A stretch of DNA of 7,552 nucleotides from Paracoccaceae bacterium (GCA_007120685.1 SKNG01000302.1:1-7552); one strand, 5' to 3'; shown: positions 1 to 6,891, counted from the stretch's first letter. Translations and numbers: made by a program. Notes: generated by a model not told the origin, from the letters alone.

Positions 1-134
1 ATCTCGGTATGCCCGGACTGGGCGCCGAAGCCCTTGATTTCAGTGACCATCATGCCGCGCACGCCGATGGCGGTGAGCGCCTCGCGCACCTCCTCCAGCT
101 TGAACGGCTTGATCGTTGCAACGATGTATTTCAC
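1..134 (-). CDS. glnK: PII nitrogen regulatory protein, GlnK type (5' part only)
   Basis: This is the first 44 codons of a PII signal-transduction protein; the rest lies beyond the left edge. The readable N-terminus begins VKYIVATIKPFKLEEV and continues through VRGMMVTEIKGFG to SGHTE, the beta1-alpha1-beta2 core and the entry to the T-loop. The modified tyrosine of the T-loop is not in the window. PII trimers sense 2-oxoglutarate, ATP/ADP and glutamine status and control AmtB ammonium channels, NtrB and glutamine synthetase adenylylation. The ATIKPFKLEEVREAL and MMVTEIKGFG wording is closer to alphaproteobacterial GlnK than to GlnB (IEAIIKPFKLDEVK), so I favour GlnK. An amtB gene would be expected just downstream, outside the window. 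The start is GTG (134-132), preceded on the minus strand by a GGGGG-rich Shine-Dalgarno a few bases upstream. Confidence 0.9.
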   Translation of the reverse strand, partial: MKYIVATIKPFKLEEVREALTAIGVRGMMVTEIKGFGAQSGHTE

Positions 135-426
135 GTCTTGCCCCCTTCGATAGCGTCGCGCCGCCTGTGGGCCGTCGCGCATCCGTGCCGGACGCCCGGC
201 GGGCGACCTGGCGCAATCACGGCGCGGAAGAGGCCAAAGCGCAACGGAACCTGCTGCCCCGCAGCATGGGGAATCCGAAAGCAATGCTGAAATTTTGCAC
301 TACAGAGATAAGTTGCACAAAAAATAACCGGATAGTGAAGCCGAATCGCCTGTCTGTTGCTCTCCACAAACCGCGTTCGGCACGTTATGCTGCACCTGCA
401 GGTAATGATCAGAACGACAAGCAGGT
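135..426. promoter_or_regulatory. Divergent intergenic region between glnK and the PBP gene
   Basis: Any promoters for glnK (leftward) and the penicillin-binding protein gene (rightward) should lie here. Most of it is GC-rich, but roughly 286-345 is clearly AT-rich and contains two direct copies of TTGCAC (295-300 and 313-318) with start points 18 bases apart. A 10-base perfect palindrome, ACCTGCAGGT, sits at 394-403, just ahead of the PBP start. I found no confident -35/-10 pair and no sigma-54 site with correct spacing on either strand. The AT-rich block is the most likely promoter area, by base composition only. No convincing small gene is present. Confidence 0.4.
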
Positions 427-2589
427 ATGGGCAGTTCAGGCACCCGGCGTCCTCCTCTGGTGGCCGACAGGCGCGCGCCAGCCGGCAAGGCTGCGCGAGG
501 GTCAAGGCGTGCTGCGAAGACCGCGCCGAGGCGCCAGAAGCGCAAGGGCAATTTCCTGACCCGGGCCATCGGCGGGCTGTTCCGGATGATCTGGCGCGTG
601 GTCTGGGGCGCGCTGTGGCGTCTGACTGCGGTGGTGGCGCTGCTGCTGGCCGCGGCGACCTTCTATTTCTATTCCACGCTGCCCGATCTGTCCGAACTGA
701 TGGACGGGCGGGCGCGCGGATCAGTCACCATGATCGATGCCGACGGGCAGGTCTTTGCCTGGCGCGGCGAGACCTTCGGCGGCGTCATCACCACCGAGAC
801 CGCCTCGCCGCATCTGGTCAACGCCATCATCGCCACCGAGGATCGTCGTTTCTGGTGGCATTTCGGCATCTCGCCGCGTGGCATCGCCGGTGCCATCCGG
901 TCAAACATCGCAGCCGGGCGAGGGGCGTTTTCCGGCGCCGGCGGGTCCACCATTACCCAGCAGGTGGCCAAGCTTCTGTGCCTGGGCCGGCAGTTCGACC
1001 CCGCAGAATGGGCCAGCGAGGCCGAGTACGAGGCCGATTGCCGGCGCGGCACCGTCTGGCGCAAGCTGCAGGAACTGCCCTACGCCTTTGCGCTGGAACT
1101 GCGCTATTCGAAATCCGAAATCCTGACCGTCTATATGAACCGCGCCTTCCTGGGCGCCGGTGCGCGCGGGTTCGAGGCGGCGGCGCAGCGGTATTTCGGC
1201 CGTTCGGGGTCAGAGGTCGGCCCGGCGGAAGCGGCGATGCTGGCCGGGCTGCTGGTCGCGCCTTCGCTTTACGCGCCCACCCGCAACCTGCAGCGCGCGC
1301 AGGACCGGGCGAATGTGGTGATCGGCCTGATGGCGCGCGAGGGGTTCCTGGACGAGGCCGAGATTGCCGAGGCACGCGCCTTTCCCGCCACGCTGTCGCA
1401 GGCCGCGCAGGCCCGTTCCGGCGGCTTCTTCGCCGACTGGATCATGCAGAGCGGCCCGGCCTATCTCACGCGCGAGACCACCGAGGACGTGCTGATCCAG
1501 ACCACGCTGGACCAGCGCTTGCAGACCGCCGCGGAAGAGGCGCTGAGCCATGTCTTCGGGACCCGCGTGCGCGCGGATTCCGAAGCCGAGGCGGCGATCG
1601 TGGTGATGGCAGCCGATGGCGCGGTGCGCGCCATGGTCGGCGGTCGGCGGCATGTGCCGGGCGGGTTCAACCGTGCCACCCAGGCACGGCGGCAGACCGG
1701 TTCGGCCTTCAAGCCCTTCGTCTATGCGCTGGCGATGGAACTGGGGTTCGAGCCCTATGACATGGTCGAGGATGCGCCGCTGACGATCAACATCCGCGGC
1801 TCTGGCCCCTGGAGCCCGCGCAACTATACCAATGAATTCCGCGGCATGATGACTATTACCGAGGCCTTCGCGCGCTCGCAGAACATCCCCGCCGTGCGGA
1901 TATCCGAGGCGATGGGGCGCGCCGATGTGCGCCGCGCGGCCAATGCCTTCGGGCTGCAGGCCGAACTGGCCGAGGGGCCGGCGCTGGCGCTGGGCTCCAG
2001 CGAGTCGACGCTGCTGGACATGACCGCGGCCTATGCCGGCATCCTGAACGGAGGCTCGTCGGTGCGGCCCTACGGCTTCACGGCCTTGACGCTGGCGGGC
2101 GAGCGCGAGCCGCTGATGGGCATCGGCGGCGGTATCGCCGAGCGGGTGATATCGGAAGAAGCCGCGATGCGGCTGACCTGGATGATGACCCAGGTGCTGG
2201 AGGCGCCCTACGGCACCGGCCGGCGCGCGCGGCTGCCGGACGGGCGGCAGGCGGCGGGCAAGACCGGCACCACCCAGGCCGCGCGCGATGCCTGGTTCAT
2301 CGGTTTCACCGCCGATTATGTGGTCGGCGTCTGGATGGGCAATGACGACAATACGCCGCTGGTGGGCGTCACCGGGGGCGGGCTGCCGGCCCAGATCTGG
2401 CGCGAGACGATGGAGCGCGTGCACGCCGGCACGCCGATCAGGCCGCTGCCGATGATCGTGCCGGAGCGCCCGGAACTGGAGCCGCCGAGCAGCAGCACGC
2501 CGGTGCCCGACGACCGGCCCCGCCAACAGTCTGGTGACAGCCTGGGCAACGCCATCCGCGACATCATCGGCGGCATTCTGGGGAACTGA
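427..2589 (+). CDS. Class A penicillin-binding protein (bifunctional transglycosylase/transpeptidase, PBP1 family)
   Basis: The 720-residue protein polymerises and cross-links peptidoglycan at the outer face of the inner membrane. Residues 1-58 are a very basic cytoplasmic tail. A membrane anchor spans about 60-82. The glycosyltransferase domain carries ATEDRRFWWHFG with catalytic Glu138, and GGSTITQQVAKLL near 173-185. The transpeptidase domain has all three motifs: SAFK (Ser426-Lys429), SQN (484-486) and KTGT (612-615). The C-terminus is a proline/serine-rich tail. An insert between the TITQQ motif and the LELRYSKSEILTVYMN helix carries Cys185 and Cys205, absent from the Escherichia coli-type sequence as I recall it. 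The ATG at 427 is the first possible start after an in-frame TAA at 403, but its Shine-Dalgarno (GCAGG) is too close to be ideal; GTG at 460 is an alternative. At 720 residues it is shorter than E. coli PBP1A (about 850), so I give no mrcA symbol. Confidence 0.95.
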   Translation: MGSSGTRRPPLVADRRAPAGKAARGSRRAAKTAPRRQKRKGNFLTRAIGGLFRMIWRVVWGALWRLTAVVALLLAAATFYFYSTLPDLSELMDGRARGSVTMIDADGQVFAWRGETFGGVITTETASPHLVNAIIATEDRRFWWHFGISPRGIAGAIRSNIAAGRGAFSGAGGSTITQQVAKLLCLGRQFDPAEWASEAEYEADCRRGTVWRKLQELPYAFALELRYSKSEILTVYMNRAFLGAGARGFEAAAQRYFGRSGSEVGPAEAAMLAGLLVAPSLYAPTRNLQRAQDRANVVIGLMAREGFLDEAEIAEARAFPATLSQAAQARSGGFFADWIMQSGPAYLTRETTEDVLIQTTLDQRLQTAAEEALSHVFGTRVRADSEAEAAIVVMAADGAVRAMVGGRRHVPGGFNRATQARRQTGSAFKPFVYALAMELGFEPYDMVEDAPLTINIRGSGPWSPRNYTNEFRGMMTITEAFARSQNIPAVRISEAMGRADVRRAANAFGLQAELAEGPALALGSSESTLLDMTAAYAGILNGGSSVRPYGFTALTLAGEREPLMGIGGGIAERVISEEAAMRLTWMMTQVLEAPYGTGRRARLPDGRQAAGKTGTTQAARDAWFIGFTADYVVGVWMGNDDNTPLVGVTGGGLPAQIWRETMERVHAGTPIRPLPMIVPERPELEPPSSSTPVPDDRPRQQSGDSLGNAIRDIIGGILGN

Positions 2590-2607
2590 CCGTCAGGACT
2601 GCGCCGG

Positions 2608-2629
2608 AAACGGGCCTTCGAAGGCCCGT
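2608..2629 (-). terminator. Leftward hairpin with short T run, ends the ccmI-ruvX-DUF1289 transcript
   Basis: A perfect inverted repeat at 2610-2629 (ACGGGCCTTC / GAAGGCCCGT) is flanked on its left by AAA (2608-2610). Read on the minus strand this is a GC-rich stem followed by TTT, consistent with an intrinsic terminator for the gene ending at 2664. The T run is short, so efficiency is uncertain. Confidence 0.6.
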
Positions 2630-2630
2630 G

Positions 2631-2653
2631 ACGCGCGTTCCAACGCGCGTTTT
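2631..2653 (+). terminator. Intrinsic terminator of the PBP gene
   Basis: ACGCGCGT-TCCA-ACGCGCGT forms an 8-bp stem with a four-base loop (2631-2650), followed directly by TTTT (2650-2653). It lies 42 bases after the PBP stop codon and 10 bases before the convergent DUF1289 stop. With the neighbouring leftward hairpin it makes a two-way terminator between convergent genes. Confidence 0.75.
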
Positions 2654-2663
2654 CCGCCAGATG

Positions 2664-2945
2664 CTACCCTTTGCCCTCACCGGCGCCCGGCACCCGGCTC
2701 AGCCGCGCCGCCCGCCCGCCGCGCCGCCGGTTCAGAAGCCCCTGGCGCCCGGGCAGTTCGGCCATCACCGCGCGGCGTGCCTCTGGCGTCATGCGGCTCC
2801 AGACGGTAATCTCGTCGATGCTGCGCAGACAGCCGGTGCACAGGCGCGATTCAGGGTGGATGACGCAGATCTGCACGCAGGGGCTTTCGATCTCCTGCCG
2901 CCGCCAGAGCGCGAACCGCGCGCCTTGCTGTCCCTGCCTGCTCAT
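2664..2945 (-). CDS. DUF1289 family four-cysteine protein (predicted Fe-S, YdhL-like)
   Basis: This is a 93-residue protein. Residues 20-55 carry the DUF1289 signature: ESPCVQICVIHPESRLCTGCLRS followed by EITVWSRMTPEARRAVMAELP. The four cysteines are Cys23, Cys27, Cys36 and Cys39. The family is annotated as predicted Fe-S proteins because of this C-x3-C-x8-C-x2-C arrangement, but metal binding is inferred and no biochemical role is established. The C-terminal third is rich in Arg and Gly, with no recognised motif. It is third in a minus-strand cluster after ccmI and ruvX, 104 bases downstream of the ruvX stop, and converges on the PBP gene. The ATG at 2945 has a GGTGG-type Shine-Dalgarno close upstream; a GTG start further upstream cannot be excluded. 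Confidence 0.88.
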   Translation of the reverse strand: MSRQGQQGARFALWRRQEIESPCVQICVIHPESRLCTGCLRSIDEITVWSRMTPEARRAVMAELPGRQGLLNRRRGGRAARLSRVPGAGEGKG

Positions 2946-3049
2946 GCCACCGTCTCTACGCGTGCTGCCCTGCCCGTCCTGCGGATATAGACACGGGTTC
3001 CGGCCGGGCCAGCCCTCGCCTGCGACACCTTGCGGCCAATTCCGCCGCT

Positions 3050-3526
3050 TCAGCCCCGATGCGCCGCCGCCAGCCGGTCCAGAAACCCCTGCAGGATGTA
3101 ACCCGCCGCCACATGGTCGATCACCTGCGCCCGGCGCCGGCGCGAGGTATCGGCTTCGAGGAGCGCGCGCTCGGCCGCGACGGTGGACAGCCGTTCGTCC
3201 CAGAAGCCGATGGGCAGATCGGTCAGCGCGGCCAGATTGCGGGCAAAGGCGCGGGTGGACTGGCAGCGCGGCCCCTCGGTGCCATCCATGTTCAGGGGCA
3301 GGCCCAGCACGATCCCCACCACCCCGCGCGCACCCGCCACCGCCAGCAGCGCCGCTGCATCCAGCCCGAACTTGCGCCGGCGCAGGGTTTCAACCGGGCT
3401 GGCCACGCTGCGGCGCGGGTCCGACACGGCGATGCCGATGGTCTTGTCGCCCAGATCCAGCCCCATCAGCGCGCCCGCCGGGGGCAGCGCGGCGGTGAAG
3501 CCCGCGAAATCGGCCGCCACCGGCAT
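3050..3526 (-). CDS. ruvX: RuvX/YqgF family putative pre-16S rRNA nuclease / Holliday junction resolvase
   Basis: This is a 158-residue RNase H-fold nuclease. The first strand reads GLDLGDKTIGIAVSD with metal-binding Asp24. It is followed by the GIVLGLPLNMDGTEGPRC motif (about 71-88), FWDERLST (Asp110, Glu111) and a C-terminal IDHVAAGYILQ segment with Asp137. This motif order is typical of YqgF/RuvX. The family is annotated as a Holliday junction resolvase by similarity to RuvC and is also implicated in 16S rRNA 5'-end maturation. The start is the ATG at 3526-3524, which shares one base with the ccmI stop (TGATG). The only Shine-Dalgarno-like bases (AAGG) are about 15 bases away, which points to translational coupling with ccmI. 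A longer reading frame extends upstream but only overlaps ccmI in another phase, so it is not used. Confidence 0.93.
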   Translation of the reverse strand: MPVAADFAGFTAALPPAGALMGLDLGDKTIGIAVSDPRRSVASPVETLRRRKFGLDAAALLAVAGARGVVGIVLGLPLNMDGTEGPRCQSTRAFARNLAALTDLPIGFWDERLSTVAAERALLEADTSRRRRAQVIDHVAAGYILQGFLDRLAAAHRG

Positions 3527-4821
3527 CAGTCCGGCTGGCCTTGCAGCCCGGCCTCGCGCGCGGCGCGGTCGATCAGCGCCATGTCCTGGGCCCGGTCGGC
3601 AAAGACCGTGCGCGCCTCGTCCCAGATGGCGCGGGCGCGCTCGGTCTGGCCCAGCACCGTCAGCGCGCCGATCAGCTGCGCCCATTCCTGCGCCGTGCCG
3701 CCCTGGCTGGCCAGCCGCGCCGACAGCCCCTCGACCATGCCGCCGATCATCGCCGCGCGCGACTCCGCGTCCAGTTCCATCGCCGCCGCCATGTCCTCGG
3801 CACTGGGGCCGCGCGCGCCCATCGCCTCGACCGGGGGCAGGCGGTAGCGATGCTCGCCGGCGATCTGGGCCAGCGTCTCCAGCGTCTCGCGCAGATGCGG
3901 CACCCAGGGCGCGCGCGGGTCGCTGTCGATCAGCAACTGGCGCCAGAGCCGGAAGGTCAGATCCGGCCGGCCGGTCTGGGTGAACATCAGCCCGGTGTAA
4001 TACCGCGCGGGCTGGTTGTCGGGGTCGCGGCGCAGCACCGCGTCCAGCGCCTGCTCGGCCCCGGCCGAGACCTCGCCCCCGGCGGCAAAGATCAGCGCCT
4101 CGGCCAGCAGCAGGTAGTCGGTCGCGCTCGCCTGATCGCCCTTCAGCTCGATCACCCGCGCCTGCGCCCGCGCCGCGCCCGCGTGATTGCCGATCTGCGC
4201 CTCGTTGCGCGCCAGAAGCTGATGGCCCTGCAGATCCTGCGGGCGGGTCTCCATCGCTTCGCGCAGCCGCTCTATCAGCGCCATCAGTTCGGGGTCAGGG
4301 TCCGGCGGCGAGGGGCGGTTGGGGTTGCTGGCCCAGGCGTCCTCCATCTCGGCCTGGCTGGGCCGGTCGGCGCGCATCTGCGCTGCCTCGGCATGGCGCT
4401 GGGCAAGCGGCTGGTCCGGCAGATGCGGCGCGCCGGCCCAGAAATAGGTGGCCAGCGCCAACGCCACCGCCACTGGCAGCAGCGCCAGACCCGCCAACCG
4501 CATCGCGCGCGGGGTGTCCTGCGGGGCATTGCGCTCGGCCCGGTCGGCATCCAGCAGGCGACGCGCGATTTCGGTGCGCAGCCGTTCGGCCTCTTCGGCC
4601 GACACCAGCCCGCGCTTCAGGTCGTTCTCGATCTCGCGCAACTGGTCGGCATAGATGCGCAGCTCGCGCTTTTCGCCCGAATCCTGCGCCTGATTCTGCG
4701 CCGAACCCTGCGCCCCGGCCTCTGACCGCAGGCGCGCCCCGCGCAGGAAGCCCAGCGCAATCACGCCGGCGACCATCAGGGTGATCAATGTCGCCGGCAC
4801 CCAGAAGGTCCAGAAACCCAT
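3526..4821 (-). CDS. ccmI: Cytochrome c biogenesis protein CcmI (apocytochrome chaperone subunit of the heme lyase)
   Basis: This 431-residue inner-membrane protein is expected to deliver unfolded apocytochrome c to the CcmFH heme-ligation complex. Residues 5-27 form the first membrane helix, preceded by MGFW. A cytoplasmic segment (about 28-105) includes a coiled-coil-like stretch, ELRIYADQLREIENDLKRGL, that is typical of CcmI. A second membrane helix spans about 107-128. The rest is periplasmic: a proline-rich linker (165-178) and helical TPR-like repeats (about 180-300, with ARYYTGLMFTQTGRPDLTFRLW) that bind the apocytochrome C-terminus. Length and two-helix layout fit the bipartite CcmI of Rhodobacter capsulatus. 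The ATG at 4821 has GGAGAG at good spacing; the upstream extension of the frame lacks such signals and is not CcmI-like. The other ccm genes are not in this window. It heads the cluster with ruvX and the DUF1289 gene. Confidence 0.93.
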   Translation of the reverse strand: MGFWTFWVPATLITLMVAGVIALGFLRGARLRSEAGAQGSAQNQAQDSGEKRELRIYADQLREIENDLKRGLVSAEEAERLRTEIARRLLDADRAERNAPQDTPRAMRLAGLALLPVAVALALATYFWAGAPHLPDQPLAQRHAEAAQMRADRPSQAEMEDAWASNPNRPSPPDPDPELMALIERLREAMETRPQDLQGHQLLARNEAQIGNHAGAARAQARVIELKGDQASATDYLLLAEALIFAAGGEVSAGAEQALDAVLRRDPDNQPARYYTGLMFTQTGRPDLTFRLWRQLLIDSDPRAPWVPHLRETLETLAQIAGEHRYRLPPVEAMGARGPSAEDMAAAMELDAESRAAMIGGMVEGLSARLASQGGTAQEWAQLIGALTVLGQTERARAIWDEARTVFADRAQDMALIDRAAREAGLQGQPD

Positions 4822-5087
4822 GCCGTCTCTCCGCTTTCCGCGCCCTTGCCCTACCCGGTTTGGCAGGGCGATGAAAGCGCCCCCTGGCTCACTTGCGCGC
4901 CAGCACCGGGCCTTGGCTGCGACCCGGTGCCGCGCCGGCGCAGGCGTGCAGCGGGCAATGTCGGTTTTCGGCCCGCGCATGCCGCTTGCAGGCGCGGGCG
5001 GAATCGCGCGACATACCAAGACCGGACCAGCATCGCAGGGCTGACATCTTCAGACCGGCGCGAGCCTGCCGCCGGAAGGGACCAGAC
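4822..5087. promoter_or_regulatory. Divergent intergenic region between ccmI and soxB
   Basis: This region must hold the leftward promoter of ccmI and the rightward promoter of soxB. It is GC-rich throughout. A TTGCAG (4986-4991) followed by a CATACC (5012-5017) is the nearest thing to a rightward -35/-10 pair, but the 20-base spacing is poor. The soxB ribosome-binding site GGAAGGG is at 5074-5080. An 8-bp inverted repeat (4903-4930) is listed separately. No convincing gene is present; in-frame extensions of both flanking genes into this region show no protein-like pattern. Confidence 0.4.
4903..4930. repeat. Inverted repeat in the ccmI/soxB divergent region (possible operator)
   Basis: GCACCGGG (4903-4910) and CCCGGTGC (4923-4930) are perfect inverted copies separated by 12 bases. 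Centre-to-centre distance is 20 bases, about two helical turns, which would suit a dimeric regulator. No particular regulator is recognised, and such repeats arise by chance in GC-rich DNA. Confidence 0.35.
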
Positions 5088-6332
5088 ATGAAACGCTATT
5101 CGGTCTTCGCCATCGCGCGCGAGGCGCTGCGCCAGCATTCCGGCTGGCCGCGCGCCTGGGCCTCGCCCCCGCCGCGGGCGCGCTATGATGTGGTGATCGT
5201 GGGCGCCGGCGGGCACGGGCTGGCCACGGCCTATTACCTGGGCAAGAACCACGGCATCACCAATGTCGCCGTGCTGGACAAGGGCTGGCTGGGCGGCGGC
5301 AATACCGGCCGCAACACCACCATCATCCGCTCGAACTACCTGCAGGACCCCTCGGCCGCGATCTACGAGAAATCCCGCGCGCTTTACGAGACCCTAAGCC
5401 AGGAGTTGAACTACAACATCATGTTCAGCCCCCGCGGCGTGATGATGCTGGCCCAGACCGAACACGAGGTTCGCGGCTACCTGCGCACCGAACGCGCCAA
5501 TGCGCTGCAGGGGGTGGACACGCGCTTCATCACCCAGCGTGAGGTCAAGCAACGGGTGCCGATTATCCGCCTTGATGGCCCCCGCTATCCGGTGCTGGGC
5601 GCGCTGTGGCAGGCGCGGGCGGGCACGGCGCGGCACGATGCCGTGGCCTGGGGCTATGCGCGGGCCTGTTCGGCGATGGGGATGGACATTATCCAGAACT
5701 GCGCGGTGACGGGCGTGGAAAGCGCGGGCGGGCAGGTGACGGCGGTGCATACCACGCAGGGCTCCATCGGTTGCGGCAGGCTCGGGATTGTCGTGGCGGG
5801 TCATTCCGGCGCGCTGGCCGATATGGCGGGCTTCCGGCTGCCGGTCGAATCGGTGGCGTTGCAGGCGCTGGTGTCGGAACCCATCAAGCCCTGCATGGAT
5901 GTGGTGGTGATGGCCAACACGGTGCATGGCTATCTTTCGCAGTCCGACAAGGGCGAGATGGTCATCGGCGGCGGGGCGGATCATTTCAACAACTACACCC
6001 AGCGCGGCTCCTGGCAGCATGTCGAGGAAACGGTGCGCGCGCTGGTCGAAACCTTCCCGATGCTGTCACGTCTGAAGATGCTGCGGCAATGGGGGGGCAT
6101 CGTCGACATGACCGGCGACCGCTCGCCGATCATCTCGAAAACCCCGCTGGGGGGATGTTTCATCAATTGCGGCTGGGGCACCGGCGGGTTCAAGGCGATC
6201 CCGGGCTCGGGCTGGGCGATGGCCGAACTGATGGCCAAGGGCGAAAGCCCGCTGGCCGAGGCATTCTCGCTGACCCGCTTCCGCGAGGGCCGTTTCATCG
6301 ACGAGAGCGTGGCGGCGGGGGTAGCGCATTGA
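5088..6332 (+). CDS. soxB: Sarcosine oxidase beta subunit (heterotetrameric SoxB)
   Basis: SoxB is the catalytic flavoprotein subunit of heterotetrameric sarcosine oxidase, a cytoplasmic enzyme. It demethylates sarcosine to glycine, passing the one-carbon unit to tetrahydrofolate and electrons to oxygen. The 414-residue protein opens MKRYSVFAIAREALRQHSGW, a typical SoxB N-terminus. The FAD-binding strand YDVVIVGAGGHGLATAYYL (33-51) has the GxGxxG motif at 39-44. LGGGNTGRNTTIIRSNY (68-84) and the ARHDAVAWGYARA segment follow; His183 is the likely covalent FMN attachment site by comparison with known SoxB. A C-terminal WGGIVDMTGDRSPI and the CGWGTGGFKAIPGSG loop (361-375) complete the DAO fold. 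The ATG at 5088 has GGAAGGG seven bases upstream. Length matches the family. The expected next gene, soxD, is not adjacent but starts 1,185 bases downstream. Confidence 0.96.
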   Translation: MKRYSVFAIAREALRQHSGWPRAWASPPPRARYDVVIVGAGGHGLATAYYLGKNHGITNVAVLDKGWLGGGNTGRNTTIIRSNYLQDPSAAIYEKSRALYETLSQELNYNIMFSPRGVMMLAQTEHEVRGYLRTERANALQGVDTRFITQREVKQRVPIIRLDGPRYPVLGALWQARAGTARHDAVAWGYARACSAMGMDIIQNCAVTGVESAGGQVTAVHTTQGSIGCGRLGIVVAGHSGALADMAGFRLPVESVALQALVSEPIKPCMDVVVMANTVHGYLSQSDKGEMVIGGGADHFNNYTQRGSWQHVEETVRALVETFPMLSRLKMLRQWGGIVDMTGDRSPIISKTPLGGCFINCGWGTGGFKAIPGSGWAMAELMAKGESPLAEAFSLTRFREGRFIDESVAAGVAH

Positions 6333-6488
6333 CCCTGTCCTTATCCCCTCATTGCTCTTCAAGTATCCCGGAGGTCCCGAGCGCCCGGCAATCGGGCCAG
6401 TGGGGGCCGTTGAGCCGAAGCGCGAACCCGGTCAGCCAAGCACGAAGACGGGGAACTGTTCCTCACCGCAACGGTCAGAGGTCTGGCA

Positions 6489-6531
6489 CGGGCGTCAGCC
6501 CGGGCCGCGCCCGACCCTCCCCCCGGGAGGG
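6489..6531. repeat. Pair of adjacent GC-rich hairpins
   Basis: CGGGCG (6489-6494) pairs with CGCCCG (6508-6513) around a 13-base loop. Directly after it, CCCTCCC (6515-6521) pairs with GGGAGGG (6525-6531) around a CCC loop. Two hairpins side by side with no T run resemble REP-like intergenic palindromes rather than a terminator. Whether they recur in the genome cannot be seen from one window. Confidence 0.45.
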
Positions 6532-6600
6532 CGCTCTGGCGATGTCGCTCGCAGTGCTGACAAGATTGATGCTTTGCTGCAAGCCGCGCCGGTCAAGCGT

Positions 6601-6702
6601 TAAAATGCGCCCTCCCAGGCTCGGGCGCGCCCCTCTGAACCCAGGATGCGACCAAGGGAAGCGGAACAGTTTCCCTGCCTGCGGGGTTCGTGCCGGTTTT
6701 TT
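6601..6702 (+). ncRNA. Candidate small RNA or structured leader (weak)
   Basis: A TAAAAT at 6601-6606 would serve as a -10 box in otherwise GC-rich DNA; no good -35 is visible. Downstream, GAACCC (6637-6642) can pair with GGGTTC (6684-6689) and AGG (6643-6645) with CCT (6678-6680). They enclose an AGGGAA/TTCCCT hairpin (6655-6660 with 6671-6676). A run of six T residues (6697-6702) follows eight bases after the outer stem, so it is not a clean terminator. The structure could equally be part of a leader for the gene at 6892. Confidence 0.2.
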
Positions 6703-6738
6703 CAACGGTCGCCACCGGACCGATTTCAGCGACGGAAC

Positions 6739-6796
6739 GGCCGGAGCCCAGCGCACAGCGGACGGGGCGCATCGCCCCCCTGCGCCCGTCCCGGCC
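6739..6796. repeat. Large nested hairpin upstream of the first small gene
   Basis: An inner stem pairs 6760-6771 with 6781-6791 (11 bp with one bulged G, nine-base loop TCGCCCCCC). The outer arms GGCCGG (6739-6744) and CCGGCC (6791-6796) can pair around it, though the arms share one base, so the two cannot be fully formed together. No T run follows, so it is not an ordinary terminator. It lies about 100 bases before the start of the 60-residue gene and could be leader structure. Confidence 0.4.
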
Positions 6797-6891
6797 ACAA
6801 AGGCGCCGAGCCTGACCCGCCTGCCTGGCAAGTCTTTTCCTTCCACGCGCCTGCCGCTAGATGTTTCGCGCAGCCACGCCAAGGAAATGTC

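Larger units (their letters stand above)
6333..6891. other. 559-base stretch between soxB and the first small gene, no convincing gene, several hairpins
   Basis: Open frames cross this stretch in several phases, but none has a good ribosome-binding site or a protein-like pattern; their translations are Arg/Pro/Ser-rich, as expected of GC-rich non-coding DNA. It begins with CTCTTCAAGTATCCCGGAGG (6355-6374), which resembles from memory an intergenic motif recurring in Rhodobacterales genomes; this needs checking. It then contains a series of GC-rich hairpins (6383-6397, 6489-6513, 6515-6531, 6739-6796) and a structured block around 6637-6702 with a T6 tract. No known riboswitch, SRP RNA, RNase P RNA, tmRNA or tRNA pattern was recognised. 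It may be a degraded insertion, an untranslated leader of the small gene at 6892, or hold one or more small RNAs. Confidence 0.5.

Noticed and set aside
135..300. Sigma-54 (-24/-12) promoter upstream of glnK
   Set aside because: The nearest match on the minus strand (CGGCACGGATGCGC) has the GG and GC one base too close and lacks the TT of the -12 box.
1210..2526. A 438-codon open frame on the minus strand inside the PBP gene
   Set aside because: It is antisense to a well-supported PBP with all catalytic motifs and its translation is His/Arg/Gly-rich, typical of antisense frames in GC-rich coding DNA.
2950..3049. A plus-strand zinc-ribbon-like CPSCGYRHG peptide
   Set aside because: It sits in a frame with no ribosome-binding site, antisense to the ruvX/DUF1289 region, with only two cysteines in a suitable position; it is a chance match.
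3541..4725. A 394-codon open frame on the plus strand opposite ccmI
   Set aside because: It is antisense to ccmI; the composition is Arg/Gln/His-rich with no motif and no ribosome-binding site.
6410..6500. SRP (4.5S) RNA, suggested by GAACCCGGTCAG
   Set aside because: The essential GGAAGGAAGCAGCC-type apical motif is missing, and the flanks do not fold into the SRP helix 8.
6663..6688. EcfG-type general stress promoter (GGAAC then GTT about 17-18 bases later)
   Set aside because: The second element is GGTT rather than CGTT, the elements lie inside a hairpin, and the general stress sigma factor cannot be assumed in this group.
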